Positions 1 to 6,770 of a stretch of 9,261 bases of DNA are shown here, piece by piece. Below the pieces are notes generated by a model. It saw nothing but the letters and a program-made list of their open reading frames with translations. It did no database searches and was not told the DNA's origin. Position numbers and translations under genes: made by a program. Each line of letters opens with the position of its first letter. The first letter of the stretch is position 1. The stretch comes from JAFGSZ01 sp964492185. Lineage in GTDB: Bacteria > Bacteroidota > Bacteroidia > Bacteroidales > UBA10428. The DNA lies in NCBI GenBank assembly GCA_964492185.1, contig CAZBJH010000127.1, forward strand, positions 1 through 9,261. The letters are read 5' to 3'.

Positions 1-288
1 TTCCGTGAAGGAGACCGTTTCACCGTTTTCTTCAACCATCACAGGATTAATAATTACTTTTTTAAAGCCTTTCAGTTCCGGCTCATCTTCTTCCAGATCT
101 GATCCGTCGATAACAATGAGCCGGATGGATTTTCCTACCTGCGGCGCTGCCAGTCCAACCCCGTCGGAATGATACATGCTTTCAAACATGTCATCAACGA
201 ATTGCTTTATACCGGGATGATCAGGTTCTATCTCCCTTGCTTTTTTGCGTAATACGGGAGAGCCATATAATACAATCGGGTAAATCAT
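1..288 (-). CDS. def: Peptide deformylase, N-terminal 96 residues (runs off the left edge)
   Basis: Peptide deformylase removes the formyl group from the N-terminal methionine of nascent proteins at the ribosome exit, using a metal ion (usually iron). I translated the minus strand from ATG at 288-286: the protein begins MIYPIVLYGSPVLRKKA, as deformylases do. It has motif I, GVGLAAPQVG, at residues 43-52, with the glutamine that contacts the active site. The last codon in the window is Glu96 after SFT, exactly where the family's second motif EGCLSIP begins, so the cysteine and the HExxH metal ligands lie outside the window. About half of a usual 180-190 residue protein is present. The start is 7 bp after the ruvX stop with no separate promoter visible, so the two are probably co-transcribed. 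No Shine-Dalgarno is seen; the leader is AT-rich. Identification is firm; integrity of the C-terminal half cannot be judged. Confidence 0.95.
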   Translation of the reverse strand, partial: MIYPIVLYGSPVLRKKAREIEPDHPGIKQFVDDMFESMYHSDGVGLAAPQVGKSIRLIVIDGSDLEEDEPELKGFKKVIINPVMVEENGETVSFTE

Positions 289-295
289 ATTTATT

Positions 296-712
296 TCACA
301 AATTTTTTGTTTCAAGGTATGATTGCAGGATCAGGGTTGCACTTATCTTGTCTACCAGACTTTTATCTCTTCGCTGTTTCTTATTTAATCCCCCTTCGAT
401 CATGGCCTGAACCGCCATTTTCGAGGTAAACCGTTCATCCATCAGGAACAGGGGTATATCCGGAAAAAGCTTTTTGAATCTTTTAATAAAAGGATGAACA
501 TAACTAACAGCTTCAGACGGGGTGTTGTTCATTTGTTTTGGATCACCTATAACAACCTCATCCACCTGCTCTTCCTTAAAATAGCTTTTAAGAAAATCAA
601 CCAGTTCATCTGTAGGCACGGTGGTTAAGCCGTTGGCGATCATTCTCAGGGTGTCGCTTACTGCTATTCCCGATCTTTTTCTGCCATAATCAATTGCTAA
701 AATCCTTCCCAA
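296..712 (-). CDS. ruvX: YqgF/RuvX family RNase H-fold nuclease (putative pre-16S rRNA nuclease or Holliday junction resolvase)
   Basis: Small protein of the YqgF family, which has a RuvC/RNase H-like fold and is linked to 16S rRNA 5' end maturation, with an older proposal as a Holliday junction resolvase. The 138 residues match the family length. Visible motifs are the first acidic strand DYGRKRSGIAVSD (residues 8-20, Asp8), the VVIGDP strand (53-58), the MDERFTS segment (91-97, Asp92/Glu93) and the C-terminal KSLVDKISATLILQSYL block (from 117), with Asp121 expected as the last metal ligand. The start codon is TTG at 712-710. The next in-frame ATG (Met24) would delete Asp8 and the first strand, so TTG is favoured. 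The gene ends in TGA, 7 bp before def. A -7 promoter match lies 27 bp upstream. Cytoplasmic; no signal or membrane segment. Whether its main substrate is rRNA or DNA is not decided by sequence. Confidence 0.93.
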   Translation of the reverse strand: MGRILAIDYGRKRSGIAVSDTLRMIANGLTTVPTDELVDFLKSYFKEEQVDEVVIGDPKQMNNTPSEAVSYVHPFIKRFKKLFPDIPLFLMDERFTSKMAVQAMIEGGLNKKQRRDKSLVDKISATLILQSYLETKNL

Positions 713-738
713 AAGCTGTTGTCTTATAAATGATCAGG

Positions 739-746
739 CAAAATTA
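739..746 (-). promoter_or_regulatory. Putative SigA -7 element for ruvX-def
   Basis: Read on the minus strand this is TAATTTTG, an exact match to the Bacteroidota -7 consensus TAnnTTTG. Transcription would start about 7 nt further on (near 732), giving a leader of about 20 nt before the TTG start of ruvX. No good -33 TTTG is seen 19-21 bp upstream. An octamer match in AT-rich DNA can arise by chance; position is the main support. Confidence 0.45.
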
Positions 747-772
747 CCTAAAATATTTATAAATAAATGACG

Positions 773-813
773 ATAGCCACGAATGCGGGATTAATTTATG
801 CATTCGCGGCTAT
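773..813. repeat. 41-bp hairpin element (ATAGCC...GGCTAT)
   Basis: Inverted repeat with 14-nt arms: ATAGCCACGAATGC at 773-786 and GCATTCGCGGCTAT at 800-813, one A/C mismatch, 13-nt AT-rich loop. It lies between ruvX and nifJ. The arm sequence resembles palindromic intergenic repeats I associate with environmental Bacteroidota genomes, but I cannot confirm copy number here. It could serve as a second-line terminator for nifJ on the minus strand, although no strong T-run follows in that direction. Confidence 0.6.
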
Positions 814-824
814 AAAAAATATTG

Positions 825-947
825 GTATCTGTCCATAAAGTCCCATTTGCAGCGTTACGCTTGTCCGAAAATTGCTCATTTACTACAAGTAAACTCAGCG
901 TTTTCGAACCGCGCGAGCCTTGCAAATGGAACCTTCTGAACAGACAC
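825..947. repeat. 123-bp symmetric inverted-repeat element (MITE-like) at the nifJ 3' end
   Basis: The outer arms 825-851 and 921-947 are 27 nt each and complementary at 22 positions. Four of the five differences are transitions, so the RNA could still pair through G-U at some of them. The inner arms TTTACT (879-884) and AGTAAA (888-893) are perfect, and both pairs share the same centre at 886. Between them CGAAAA at 866-871 pairs with TTTTCG at 901-906. The whole element is therefore one long imperfect hairpin with no open reading frame. On the minus strand it is followed by an ATATTTTTT run (about 821-813), so it could also terminate nifJ. No clear target-site duplication is seen. Non-autonomous mobile element is my inference. 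Confidence 0.65.
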
Positions 948-950
948 TAC

Positions 951-3900
951 TTAGTCTTCCGTTTTTGAAAAGTCCATAGAAGCTATCCTTTTATAACTGT
1001 TGTATCTCCATTTGGCATTTTTTTCAGCCTCAGTAAACAGTCTTTCTGCTTCTTTGGGAAATGCCTTTGTAAGTGAAGTATACCTTACTTCATTTTTCAG
1101 GAAATCCCGGAATTTTTCCCATTTCGGATCCTTTGAATCAAGTACAAACGGGTTCTTACCTTCATTTTCCAGTAAAGGATTATAGCGGTAAAGATGCCAG
1201 TAGCCTGCTTCAACAGCCAATTTCTGTTCAAATTGTGATTTGTTCATCCCCAGTCTTAATCCATGATTGATACAGGGAGAGTATGCAATGATAACCGACG
1301 GGCCCGGGTAAGCTTCCGCTTCACGCAATGCTTTGAGGTATTGATTCTGGCTGGCTCCCATGGCTACCTGCGCCACATAAACATAACCATAGGTTATGGC
1401 CATCGCGCCAAGGTCTTTTTTACGGATTTTTTTGCCAGATGCAGCAAACTTGGCTACAGCGCCTGCAGGTGTACCTTTGGAAGATTGACCGCCCGTATTC
1501 GAATACACTTCCGTATCCAATACCAGCACATTTACATCCTCACCCGAGGCTATCACATGATCCAGGCCACCGTATCCTATATCATAGGCCCAGCCGTCAC
1601 CGCCGAAAATCCATACGGACTTCTTGACAAGGTATTGTTCGAGATCCATGATCTCACGTGCAATCGGGTCATCCTCTTTTTTCAGACGTTCAATAACCTT
1701 TGCCGAAGCAAGTTTTGACCGGCCGGCATCCTGCATGTTCTCCATCCATTCTTTAAATGTAGACTTTGTCTCATCAGAAAAATTACCTTCTCCATCCAGC
1801 ACTTTGGTCATGCGGTCAGCAATTCTTTCTCTCATTTTTTGTACTCCCGTGGCAATACCGTATCCGTATTCGGCATTATCCTCAAACAGTGAGTTGGCCC
1901 ATGCCGGCCCTTTGCCTTCTGCATTTGTACAATAAGGAGTGGAAGGAGCGGAGCCCCCGTAAATGGAAGAACAACCCGTGGCATTGGCCACTATCATCCT
2001 GTCGCCATATAACTGTGTGATAAGCTTAATATAGGGTGTTTCTCCACAACCTGCACATGCTCCCGAATATTCGAACATTGGTTGTGCAAACTGACTGTTT
2101 TTAACAGATTTTTCAATATCGATGTTATCGGTTTTATATGTTACCTTCTTGTCAAGATAGTTAAATCTTTCAACTTCATCCATCTGAGTACCAAGAGGTT
2201 TCAATACAAGAGCATTTTCCTTGGCAGGGCATTCCTCTACACATACACCACAACCGGTACAATCAAGCGGGCTGACCTGTATCCTGTACTGATACCCATC
2301 AAGACCTTTACCACGGGCTTTCAGGGTTACCGTATCTGAGGGCAGGCCTTCGGCTTCCTTCTCATCAATAAGATATGGACGAATGCATGCATGCGGACAA
2401 ACATAAGCACATTGGTTACACTGGATACAATTCTCAGGGATCCATTCAGGTATGTTAACGGCAACCCCTCTTTTTTCATATTGTGTTGTTCCGGGAGGAA
2501 ATGTACCATCTTCACGTCCGAGGAATGCACTTACTTTAAGATCATCACCACGCTGAGCATTGATGGGTTCAGCAACATTTCTGATAAAATCGGGGATATC
2601 CCTTTCATCTTTTGGTTGCTTAATCTCAATATCAGCCCATTTCGAAGGTACATCTACCTTTTCCACATCACCTCCGCGTTCAACTGCTGTATGGTTCATA
2701 TTTACTATTTCTTCGCCTTTACGGCCGAAGGTTTTTACAATTGCCTTTTTCATTTCTTTCATGGCCATATCGTAAGGAATAACCAGTGCAATTTTAAAGA
2801 AGGCAGACTGCATTATAGTGTTGGTACGGTTTCCGAGACCTATTTCCTGTGCAATTTTTGTTGCGTTGATTATATAAAAGTTCACTTCCTTTTCAGCAAG
2901 TACCTTTTTAAAACTGTCGGGAAGCCTGTTCTTTGTTTCATCTGCATCCCAAATGCTGTTCAGAAGAAACGTCCCTCCCTTTTTGATACCCTTCAGCATA
3001 TCATACTTATCCAGATAAGCCGGTACGTGACAAGCCACAAAGTCGGGTGTATTCACAAGATAAGGCGAGCGGATGGGCGTATCCCCAAAGCGCAGGTGTG
3101 ATATTGTAATTCCTCCTGATTTTTTCGAATCATAGGCAAAATAAGCCTGGGCATATTTATCGGTTGTTTCACCAATGATCTTAATGGAGTTTTTATTTGC
3201 ACCGACAGTTCCATCCGAACCCAAACCATAGAATTTAGCTTCAAATGTACCCTTGTGGGCTATGCTGAATTCCTCTTTCTGCGGAAGCGATGTATGGGTT
3301 ACATCATCAATAATACCAATGGTAAACCTGTTTTTTGGTTCTTCCTGTTCCAGGTTTTCGAAAACAGATATGATCTGTACCGGTGTGGTATCTTTTGAAC
3401 TCAATCCGTAACGGCCCCCTACAATTAACGGGGCATTTTCCTTCCTGTAAAAAATATCTTTGACATCCAGGTATAGGGGTTCGCCATTCGCACCCGGTTC
3501 TTTTGTACGTTCCAGCACAGCAATTTTTTTCACTGTTGAAGGCATAACCTTCATCAGGTATTTTTCCGAAAACGGCCGGTAGAGATGTATGGATATCAGT
3601 CCGACTTTTTTCCCCTGACTGTTCAGGTGGTCAATCACTTCCTTAATGGTTTCGGTTACTGAACCCATTGCCATAACTATGTTTTCTGCATCAGGAGAAC
3701 CATAATATGTGAAAGGGTGATATTCCCGTCCTGTAAGATTTGTAATTTCCTGCATATATTCATCCACGATATCGGCTACCGGATCATAAAAACGGTTAGC
3801 AGATTCCTTCGCCTGGAAATAGATATCAGGATTCTGGGCTGTACCGCGGGTAACAGGATGTTCGGGATTCAGCGCGCGTAAACGAAATTCCTGGAGCGCG

Positions 3901-4499
3901 TTATAGTCAACAAGCTTTGCCAGGTCTTCCATTTGTGGCGCTTCTACTTTTTGTATTTCATGTGAGTTTCTGAAACCGTCAAAAAAATGCAAAAAGGGTA
4001 TTCTTGATTTTATGGCTGCCAGATGTGCAACACCTGCTATATCCATTATTTCCTGTATGCTTCCAGTTGCAAGAAGGGCAAAACCAGTATTGCGCGTGCC
4101 CATAACGTCGGTGTGATCTCCAAATATAGATAATGCATGTCCGGCAACGCTTCTTGCCGAAACATGAAAAACGCCCGGCAATAATTCGCCAGAGATCTTA
4201 TGCATGTTAGGGATCATTAACAGCAGTCCCTGGGACGCAGTAAATGTTGATGTCAGCGCACCTGCCTGCAGGGCTCCGTGAACAGCGCCGGAAGCGCCGC
4301 CTTCTGATTGTAACTCCCGAACGCTTACAGTTTCTCCGAAAATATTCTTTTTCCTGTTTGCCGACCACTCATCAATATTTTCAGCCATATTGGATGAAGG
4401 AGTGATAGGGTATATTGCAGCAACTTCACTAAACATATAGGCAATATATGAGGCTGCAAAATTTCCGTCACAAGTAATAAAATTTTTATTCTTAGCCAT
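951..4499 (-). CDS. nifJ: Pyruvate:ferredoxin (flavodoxin) oxidoreductase, single-chain PFOR
   Basis: Oxidatively decarboxylates pyruvate with CoA to acetyl-CoA and CO2, passing two electrons to ferredoxin or flavodoxin; a cytoplasmic, oxygen-sensitive enzyme of anaerobic metabolism. The 1182 residues match the usual one-chain length. Domains in order: N-terminal pyruvate-binding domain with YPITPSSNMAE (30-40; Thr33 and Arg116 fit the known substrate contacts), the gamma domain with the GSDGTVGANKNSIK segment (427-440), two 4Fe-4S ferredoxin motifs (Cys691/694/697/701 and Cys747/750/753/757), then the thiamine diphosphate domain with GDGWAYDIG (967-975) and NTGGQ (1001-1005). Proximal-cluster cysteines are present at 815, 818, 843 and 1076 (YSPCINHG). 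All expected cofactor residues are there and the frame is intact. ATG start, TAA stop. It is monocistronic by layout, with its own promoter upstream. The 3' end directly meets a palindromic element. Confidence 0.98.
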   Translation of the reverse strand: MAKNKNFITCDGNFAASYIAYMFSEVAAIYPITPSSNMAENIDEWSANRKKNIFGETVSVRELQSEGGASGAVHGALQAGALTSTFTASQGLLLMIPNMHKISGELLPGVFHVSARSVAGHALSIFGDHTDVMGTRNTGFALLATGSIQEIMDIAGVAHLAAIKSRIPFLHFFDGFRNSHEIQKVEAPQMEDLAKLVDYNALQEFRLRALNPEHPVTRGTAQNPDIYFQAKESANRFYDPVADIVDEYMQEITNLTGREYHPFTYYGSPDAENIVMAMGSVTETIKEVIDHLNSQGKKVGLISIHLYRPFSEKYLMKVMPSTVKKIAVLERTKEPGANGEPLYLDVKDIFYRKENAPLIVGGRYGLSSKDTTPVQIISVFENLEQEEPKNRFTIGIIDDVTHTSLPQKEEFSIAHKGTFEAKFYGLGSDGTVGANKNSIKIIGETTDKYAQAYFAYDSKKSGGITISHLRFGDTPIRSPYLVNTPDFVACHVPAYLDKYDMLKGIKKGGTFLLNSIWDADETKNRLPDSFKKVLAEKEVNFYIINATKIAQEIGLGNRTNTIMQSAFFKIALVIPYDMAMKEMKKAIVKTFGRKGEEIVNMNHTAVERGGDVEKVDVPSKWADIEIKQPKDERDIPDFIRNVAEPINAQRGDDLKVSAFLGREDGTFPPGTTQYEKRGVAVNIPEWIPENCIQCNQCAYVCPHACIRPYLIDEKEAEGLPSDTVTLKARGKGLDGYQYRIQVSPLDCTGCGVCVEECPAKENALVLKPLGTQMDEVERFNYLDKKVTYKTDNIDIEKSVKNSQFAQPMFEYSGACAGCGETPYIKLITQLYGDRMIVANATGCSSIYGGSAPSTPYCTNAEGKGPAWANSLFEDNAEYGYGIATGVQKMRERIADRMTKVLDGEGNFSDETKSTFKEWMENMQDAGRSKLASAKVIERLKKEDDPIAREIMDLEQYLVKKSVWIFGGDGWAYDIGYGGLDHVIASGEDVNVLVLDTEVYSNTGGQSSKGTPAGAVAKFAASGKKIRKKDLGAMAITYGYVYVAQVAMGASQNQYLKALREAEAYPGPSVIIAYSPCINHGLRLGMNKSQFEQKLAVEAGYWHLYRYNPLLENEGKNPFVLDSKDPKWEKFRDFLKNEVRYTSLTKAFPKEAERLFTEAEKNAKWRYNSYKRIASMDFSKTED

Positions 4500-4551
4500 A
4501 TTTAAAGTGCTTATTATTAATAGTTTAGTAATATTAAAATTTAAGAAAACA

Positions 4552-4559
4552 CAAAATTA
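4552..4559 (-). promoter_or_regulatory. Putative SigA -7 element for nifJ
   Basis: TAATTTTG on the minus strand fits TAnnTTTG exactly. The start would fall near 4545, leaving an AT-rich leader of about 46 nt before the nifJ ATG. No -33 TTTG at 19-21 bp. It sits in the 217-bp spacer between nifJ and the rho terminator, the only place a nifJ promoter can be without reading through rho. Confidence 0.45.
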
Positions 4560-4670
4560 AAATAAATAAGTGATTTTTATATAGAGTTTTATCATATTGA
4601 AGGTTATTAATTCTCATTATAAATAAATGGCCCTGCTATCTATTTCTAACAACAGTCAGTGATTTTTGTG

Positions 4671-4699
4671 AAATAAAAAATGCGGGTAAAACCCGCATT
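4671..4699 (-). terminator. Intrinsic terminator downstream of rho
   Basis: ATGCGGGT (4680-4687), loop AAA, ACCCGCAT (4691-4698), extended by one A-T pair, is a perfect 9-bp stem with a GC-rich core. On the minus strand it is followed by TTTTTTATTT. It begins 18 bp after the rho stop codon. The hairpin and T-run have the right order only for minus-strand transcripts, so it ends rho before nifJ. Confidence 0.9.
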
Positions 4700-4716
4700 A
4701 TATATTTGTAATACAC

Positions 4717-6390
4717 CTATTCACCGTTCATTGAAATAAGAAACTCTTCGTTTGATTGAGTCCTGTCGAGCCTGTCACGTAAAAATTCCATAGCTTCGAC
4801 AGAATTCATGTCAGTAAGGTATTTTCGAAGGATCCAGATCTTGTTTAAAAAGTTTTTATTAAGCAACAGGTCATCCCGGCGTGTGCTGGAGGCTGTAATA
4901 TCAACTGAAGGAAAGACTCTTCTGTTTGAAAGTTTTCTGTCAAGTTGCAGTTCCATGTTCCCTGTCCCCTTAAATTCTTCAAAGATAACATCATCCATTT
5001 TCGACCCTGTATCGGTAAGGGCTGTAGCTATAATTGTCAGGGAACCGCCATCTTCGATATTTCTAGCAGCACCAAAAAACCGTTTTGGTTTGTGCAGTGC
5101 ATTTGCATCGACACCACCTGAGAGCACTTTACCCGATGCCGGGGCTACCGTGTTATATGCCCGTGCCAGGCGGGTTATCGAGTCGAGCAGGATTACCACA
5201 TCGTGTCCGCACTCTACCATGCGTTTTGCTTTTTCGAGGACAATGTTTGAAACTCTTACATGCCTTTCGGCCGGTTCATCAAATGTTGAAGATATTACCT
5301 CGCCTCTCACATTTCTTGCCATATCGGTCACCTCTTCAGGCCTTTCGTCGATAAGCAAAATAATAAGGTAAACCTCCGGGTTATTTGCAGCTATGGCATT
5401 GGCAATATCCTGTAAAAGTATTGTCTTGCCTGTTTTTGGCTGTGCCACGATCAGTCCGCGTTGCCCCTTGCCGATAGGTGAAAACATATCAACTATCCGA
5501 ACAGAAAGATTTCCTTTTTCATTTTGATTCAAAAGCGTAAATTTTTCTTCGGGGAATAGGGGGGTAAGATAATCAAACGGAACGCGGTCACGGATATAAT
5601 CGGGATTACGTCCGTTAATTTCTTCCACTTTGATCAAAGGAAAATATTTTTCACCTTCTTTAGGCGGACGTATAGTCCCTTTTACCGTATCACCGGTTTT
5701 TAAGCCAAACAATTTTATCTGTGACTGGGAAACATAAATATCATCAGGCGAATTCAGAAAATTATAATCCGCGGAACGGAGGAAACCGTATCCGTCAGGC
5801 ATGATCTCGAGCACACCCGAATTACTAATGATCCCGTCAAACTCGGGAGTAGCGTCTTTCCTGTTTTCCTCGATATTTTTGATCTGCTTGTTCAACTCAC
5901 GGTTTACTTCATAATTTGATCTCGACCGGGGCAGATCCTTTGAACGAACATTCTGCCCGCGTTCATGCCTCGGGGCCCTGATTTTTGGTTCATGGTTATT
6001 ATCTTTTCTAACGGGTTGTTGTGTCCAGGGATCATTCTTTGGGGAAGAGCCTCTTCTTTTCTGTTCCGAAGAATTAATATTAATATCTTTTTTGTTATTT
6101 ACTTCAACCTTTTCAGGTTTCTTTTCTTCGATTGTTTTACGGCGCCGTCCCGGCCTTTTTTTTGTCGGTGATTCTGGTTGTTGAGGAGTTTTTCCCTCAC
6201 TTTTTTGCTTAGTTTCGGACCTGTTAGATGTTTCTTTTTTTCCTTCAGTTGCGCTTATCGCCTGTTGGTCTAAAATCTTGTAAATCAAATCCTGTTTTCT
6301 TAAAGAATCAACTCTTTTTATCTTTAACTGCTTAGCAATATCCCTAAGCTCGGATACAAGCTTTTTGTTAAGTTCAAGAATATCGTACAT
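4717..6390 (-). CDS. rho: Transcription termination factor Rho with a long N-terminal low-complexity insertion
   Basis: Hexameric RNA-dependent ATPase and translocase that releases RNA polymerase at unstructured transcripts. Domains: Rho_N helical (SAP-like) domain at residues 5-45; a charged K/R/E/N/Q/S/P-rich segment at about 46-185 without hydrophobic core, including an AT-hook-like RPGRRR at 79-84; the cold-shock-like RNA-binding domain at about 191-256 (GYGFLR at 200-205); then the RecA-type ATPase core. The core has Walker A QPKTGKT (317-323), the DERPEEV catalytic-glutamate loop (348-354, Glu349), Walker B LLDSITR (401-407, Asp403), the RNA-contacting GVDANALHKPKRFFGAARN region (426-444), and Arg490/Arg491 in the arginine-finger region. 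At 557 residues it is about 140 longer than E. coli Rho, all of it from the insertion, which is usual in Bacteroidota. ATG start, TAG stop followed by an intrinsic terminator. It diverges from rpoD across a 380-bp spacer. Confidence 0.98.
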   Translation of the reverse strand: MYDILELNKKLVSELRDIAKQLKIKRVDSLRKQDLIYKILDQQAISATEGKKETSNRSETKQKSEGKTPQQPESPTKKRPGRRRKTIEEKKPEKVEVNNKKDININSSEQKRRGSSPKNDPWTQQPVRKDNNHEPKIRAPRHERGQNVRSKDLPRSRSNYEVNRELNKQIKNIEENRKDATPEFDGIISNSGVLEIMPDGYGFLRSADYNFLNSPDDIYVSQSQIKLFGLKTGDTVKGTIRPPKEGEKYFPLIKVEEINGRNPDYIRDRVPFDYLTPLFPEEKFTLLNQNEKGNLSVRIVDMFSPIGKGQRGLIVAQPKTGKTILLQDIANAIAANNPEVYLIILLIDERPEEVTDMARNVRGEVISSTFDEPAERHVRVSNIVLEKAKRMVECGHDVVILLDSITRLARAYNTVAPASGKVLSGGVDANALHKPKRFFGAARNIEDGGSLTIIATALTDTGSKMDDVIFEEFKGTGNMELQLDRKLSNRRVFPSVDITASSTRRDDLLLNKNFLNKIWILRKYLTDMNSVEAMEFLRDRLDRTQSNEEFLISMNGE

Positions 6391-6680
6391 ATAATTAATA
6401 ATATTGGAAATTTAAATAAATTCGGTACCTGTAATAAGAATAAATATTGATTGTTTAGAATATATCAATAACTTCTAAAGGTTTGCTTTAAATGATAGCT
6501 GATTGGACAAATAAATCTTGATGGAATTTCTTTTGCAATAATAACCAAATAGTTAGAATTAGCAAAAAAAATGATAATTTATTTCTTAAAAGTACAATAT
6601 AAGAAAAAAATTTCTAACTTTAAAGATTTAATCTTATAATATTTATAGGTCTTAAGATCAGTACCTTATCAAAAGGGCAT

Positions 6681-6688
6681 TACATTTG
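6681..6688 (+). promoter_or_regulatory. Putative SigA -7 element for rpoD
   Basis: TACATTTG fits TAnnTTTG exactly. Predicted start about 6695, with a leader of about 75 nt to the rpoD ATG. It is the only plus-strand match in the divergent spacer. No TTTG at the -33 position. Such a promoter would make the sigma gene self-dependent. Confidence 0.5.
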
Positions 6689-6691
6689 ACA

Positions 6692-6699
6692 CAAAGATA
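6692..6699 (-). promoter_or_regulatory. Putative SigA -7 element for rho
   Basis: On the minus strand this reads TATCTTTG, again an exact TAnnTTTG, facing the rpoD element across 3 bp. It is the only such match for rho in the spacer. The start would lie near 6685 and the rho leader would be about 295 nt, long enough for leader-based autoregulation. The assignment is weaker than for rpoD because of this distance. Confidence 0.35.
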
Positions 6700-6770
6700 T
6701 GAAATAAATTTCACATAAAACTAAACCCCGGGATTATTTCTTTACTTATCATCCATTTAAAAACCCTATT

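Larger units (their letters stand above)
6391..6770. other. AT-rich divergent spacer between rho and rpoD
   Basis: This 380-bp stretch has no plausible coding frame. It is very AT-rich and low in structure. It has a 13-bp palindrome (AAGATT-T-AATCTT, 6623-6635) and the only TAnnTTTG matches on either strand, which lie together at 6681-6699. On that reading the rho leader would be nearly 300 nt long and the rpoD leader about 75 nt. No RNA gene is recognised. Confidence 0.6.

Noticed and set aside
2391..3101. 236-codon open frame on the plus strand opposite nifJ
   Set aside because: It is wholly antisense to an intact, motif-complete PFOR, and its translation is rich in Phe, Ile, Cys and Tyr without any recognisable domain.
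4808..5371. 187-codon plus-strand open frame opposite rho
   Set aside because: It is the antisense shadow of the Rho ATPase core; Ser/Arg/Leu-rich translation with no family resemblance.
6623..6635. AAGATT-T-AATCTT as an operator or terminator
   Set aside because: Six-base AT-rich arms in AT-rich DNA are expected by chance, and no T-run or regulator gene supports it.
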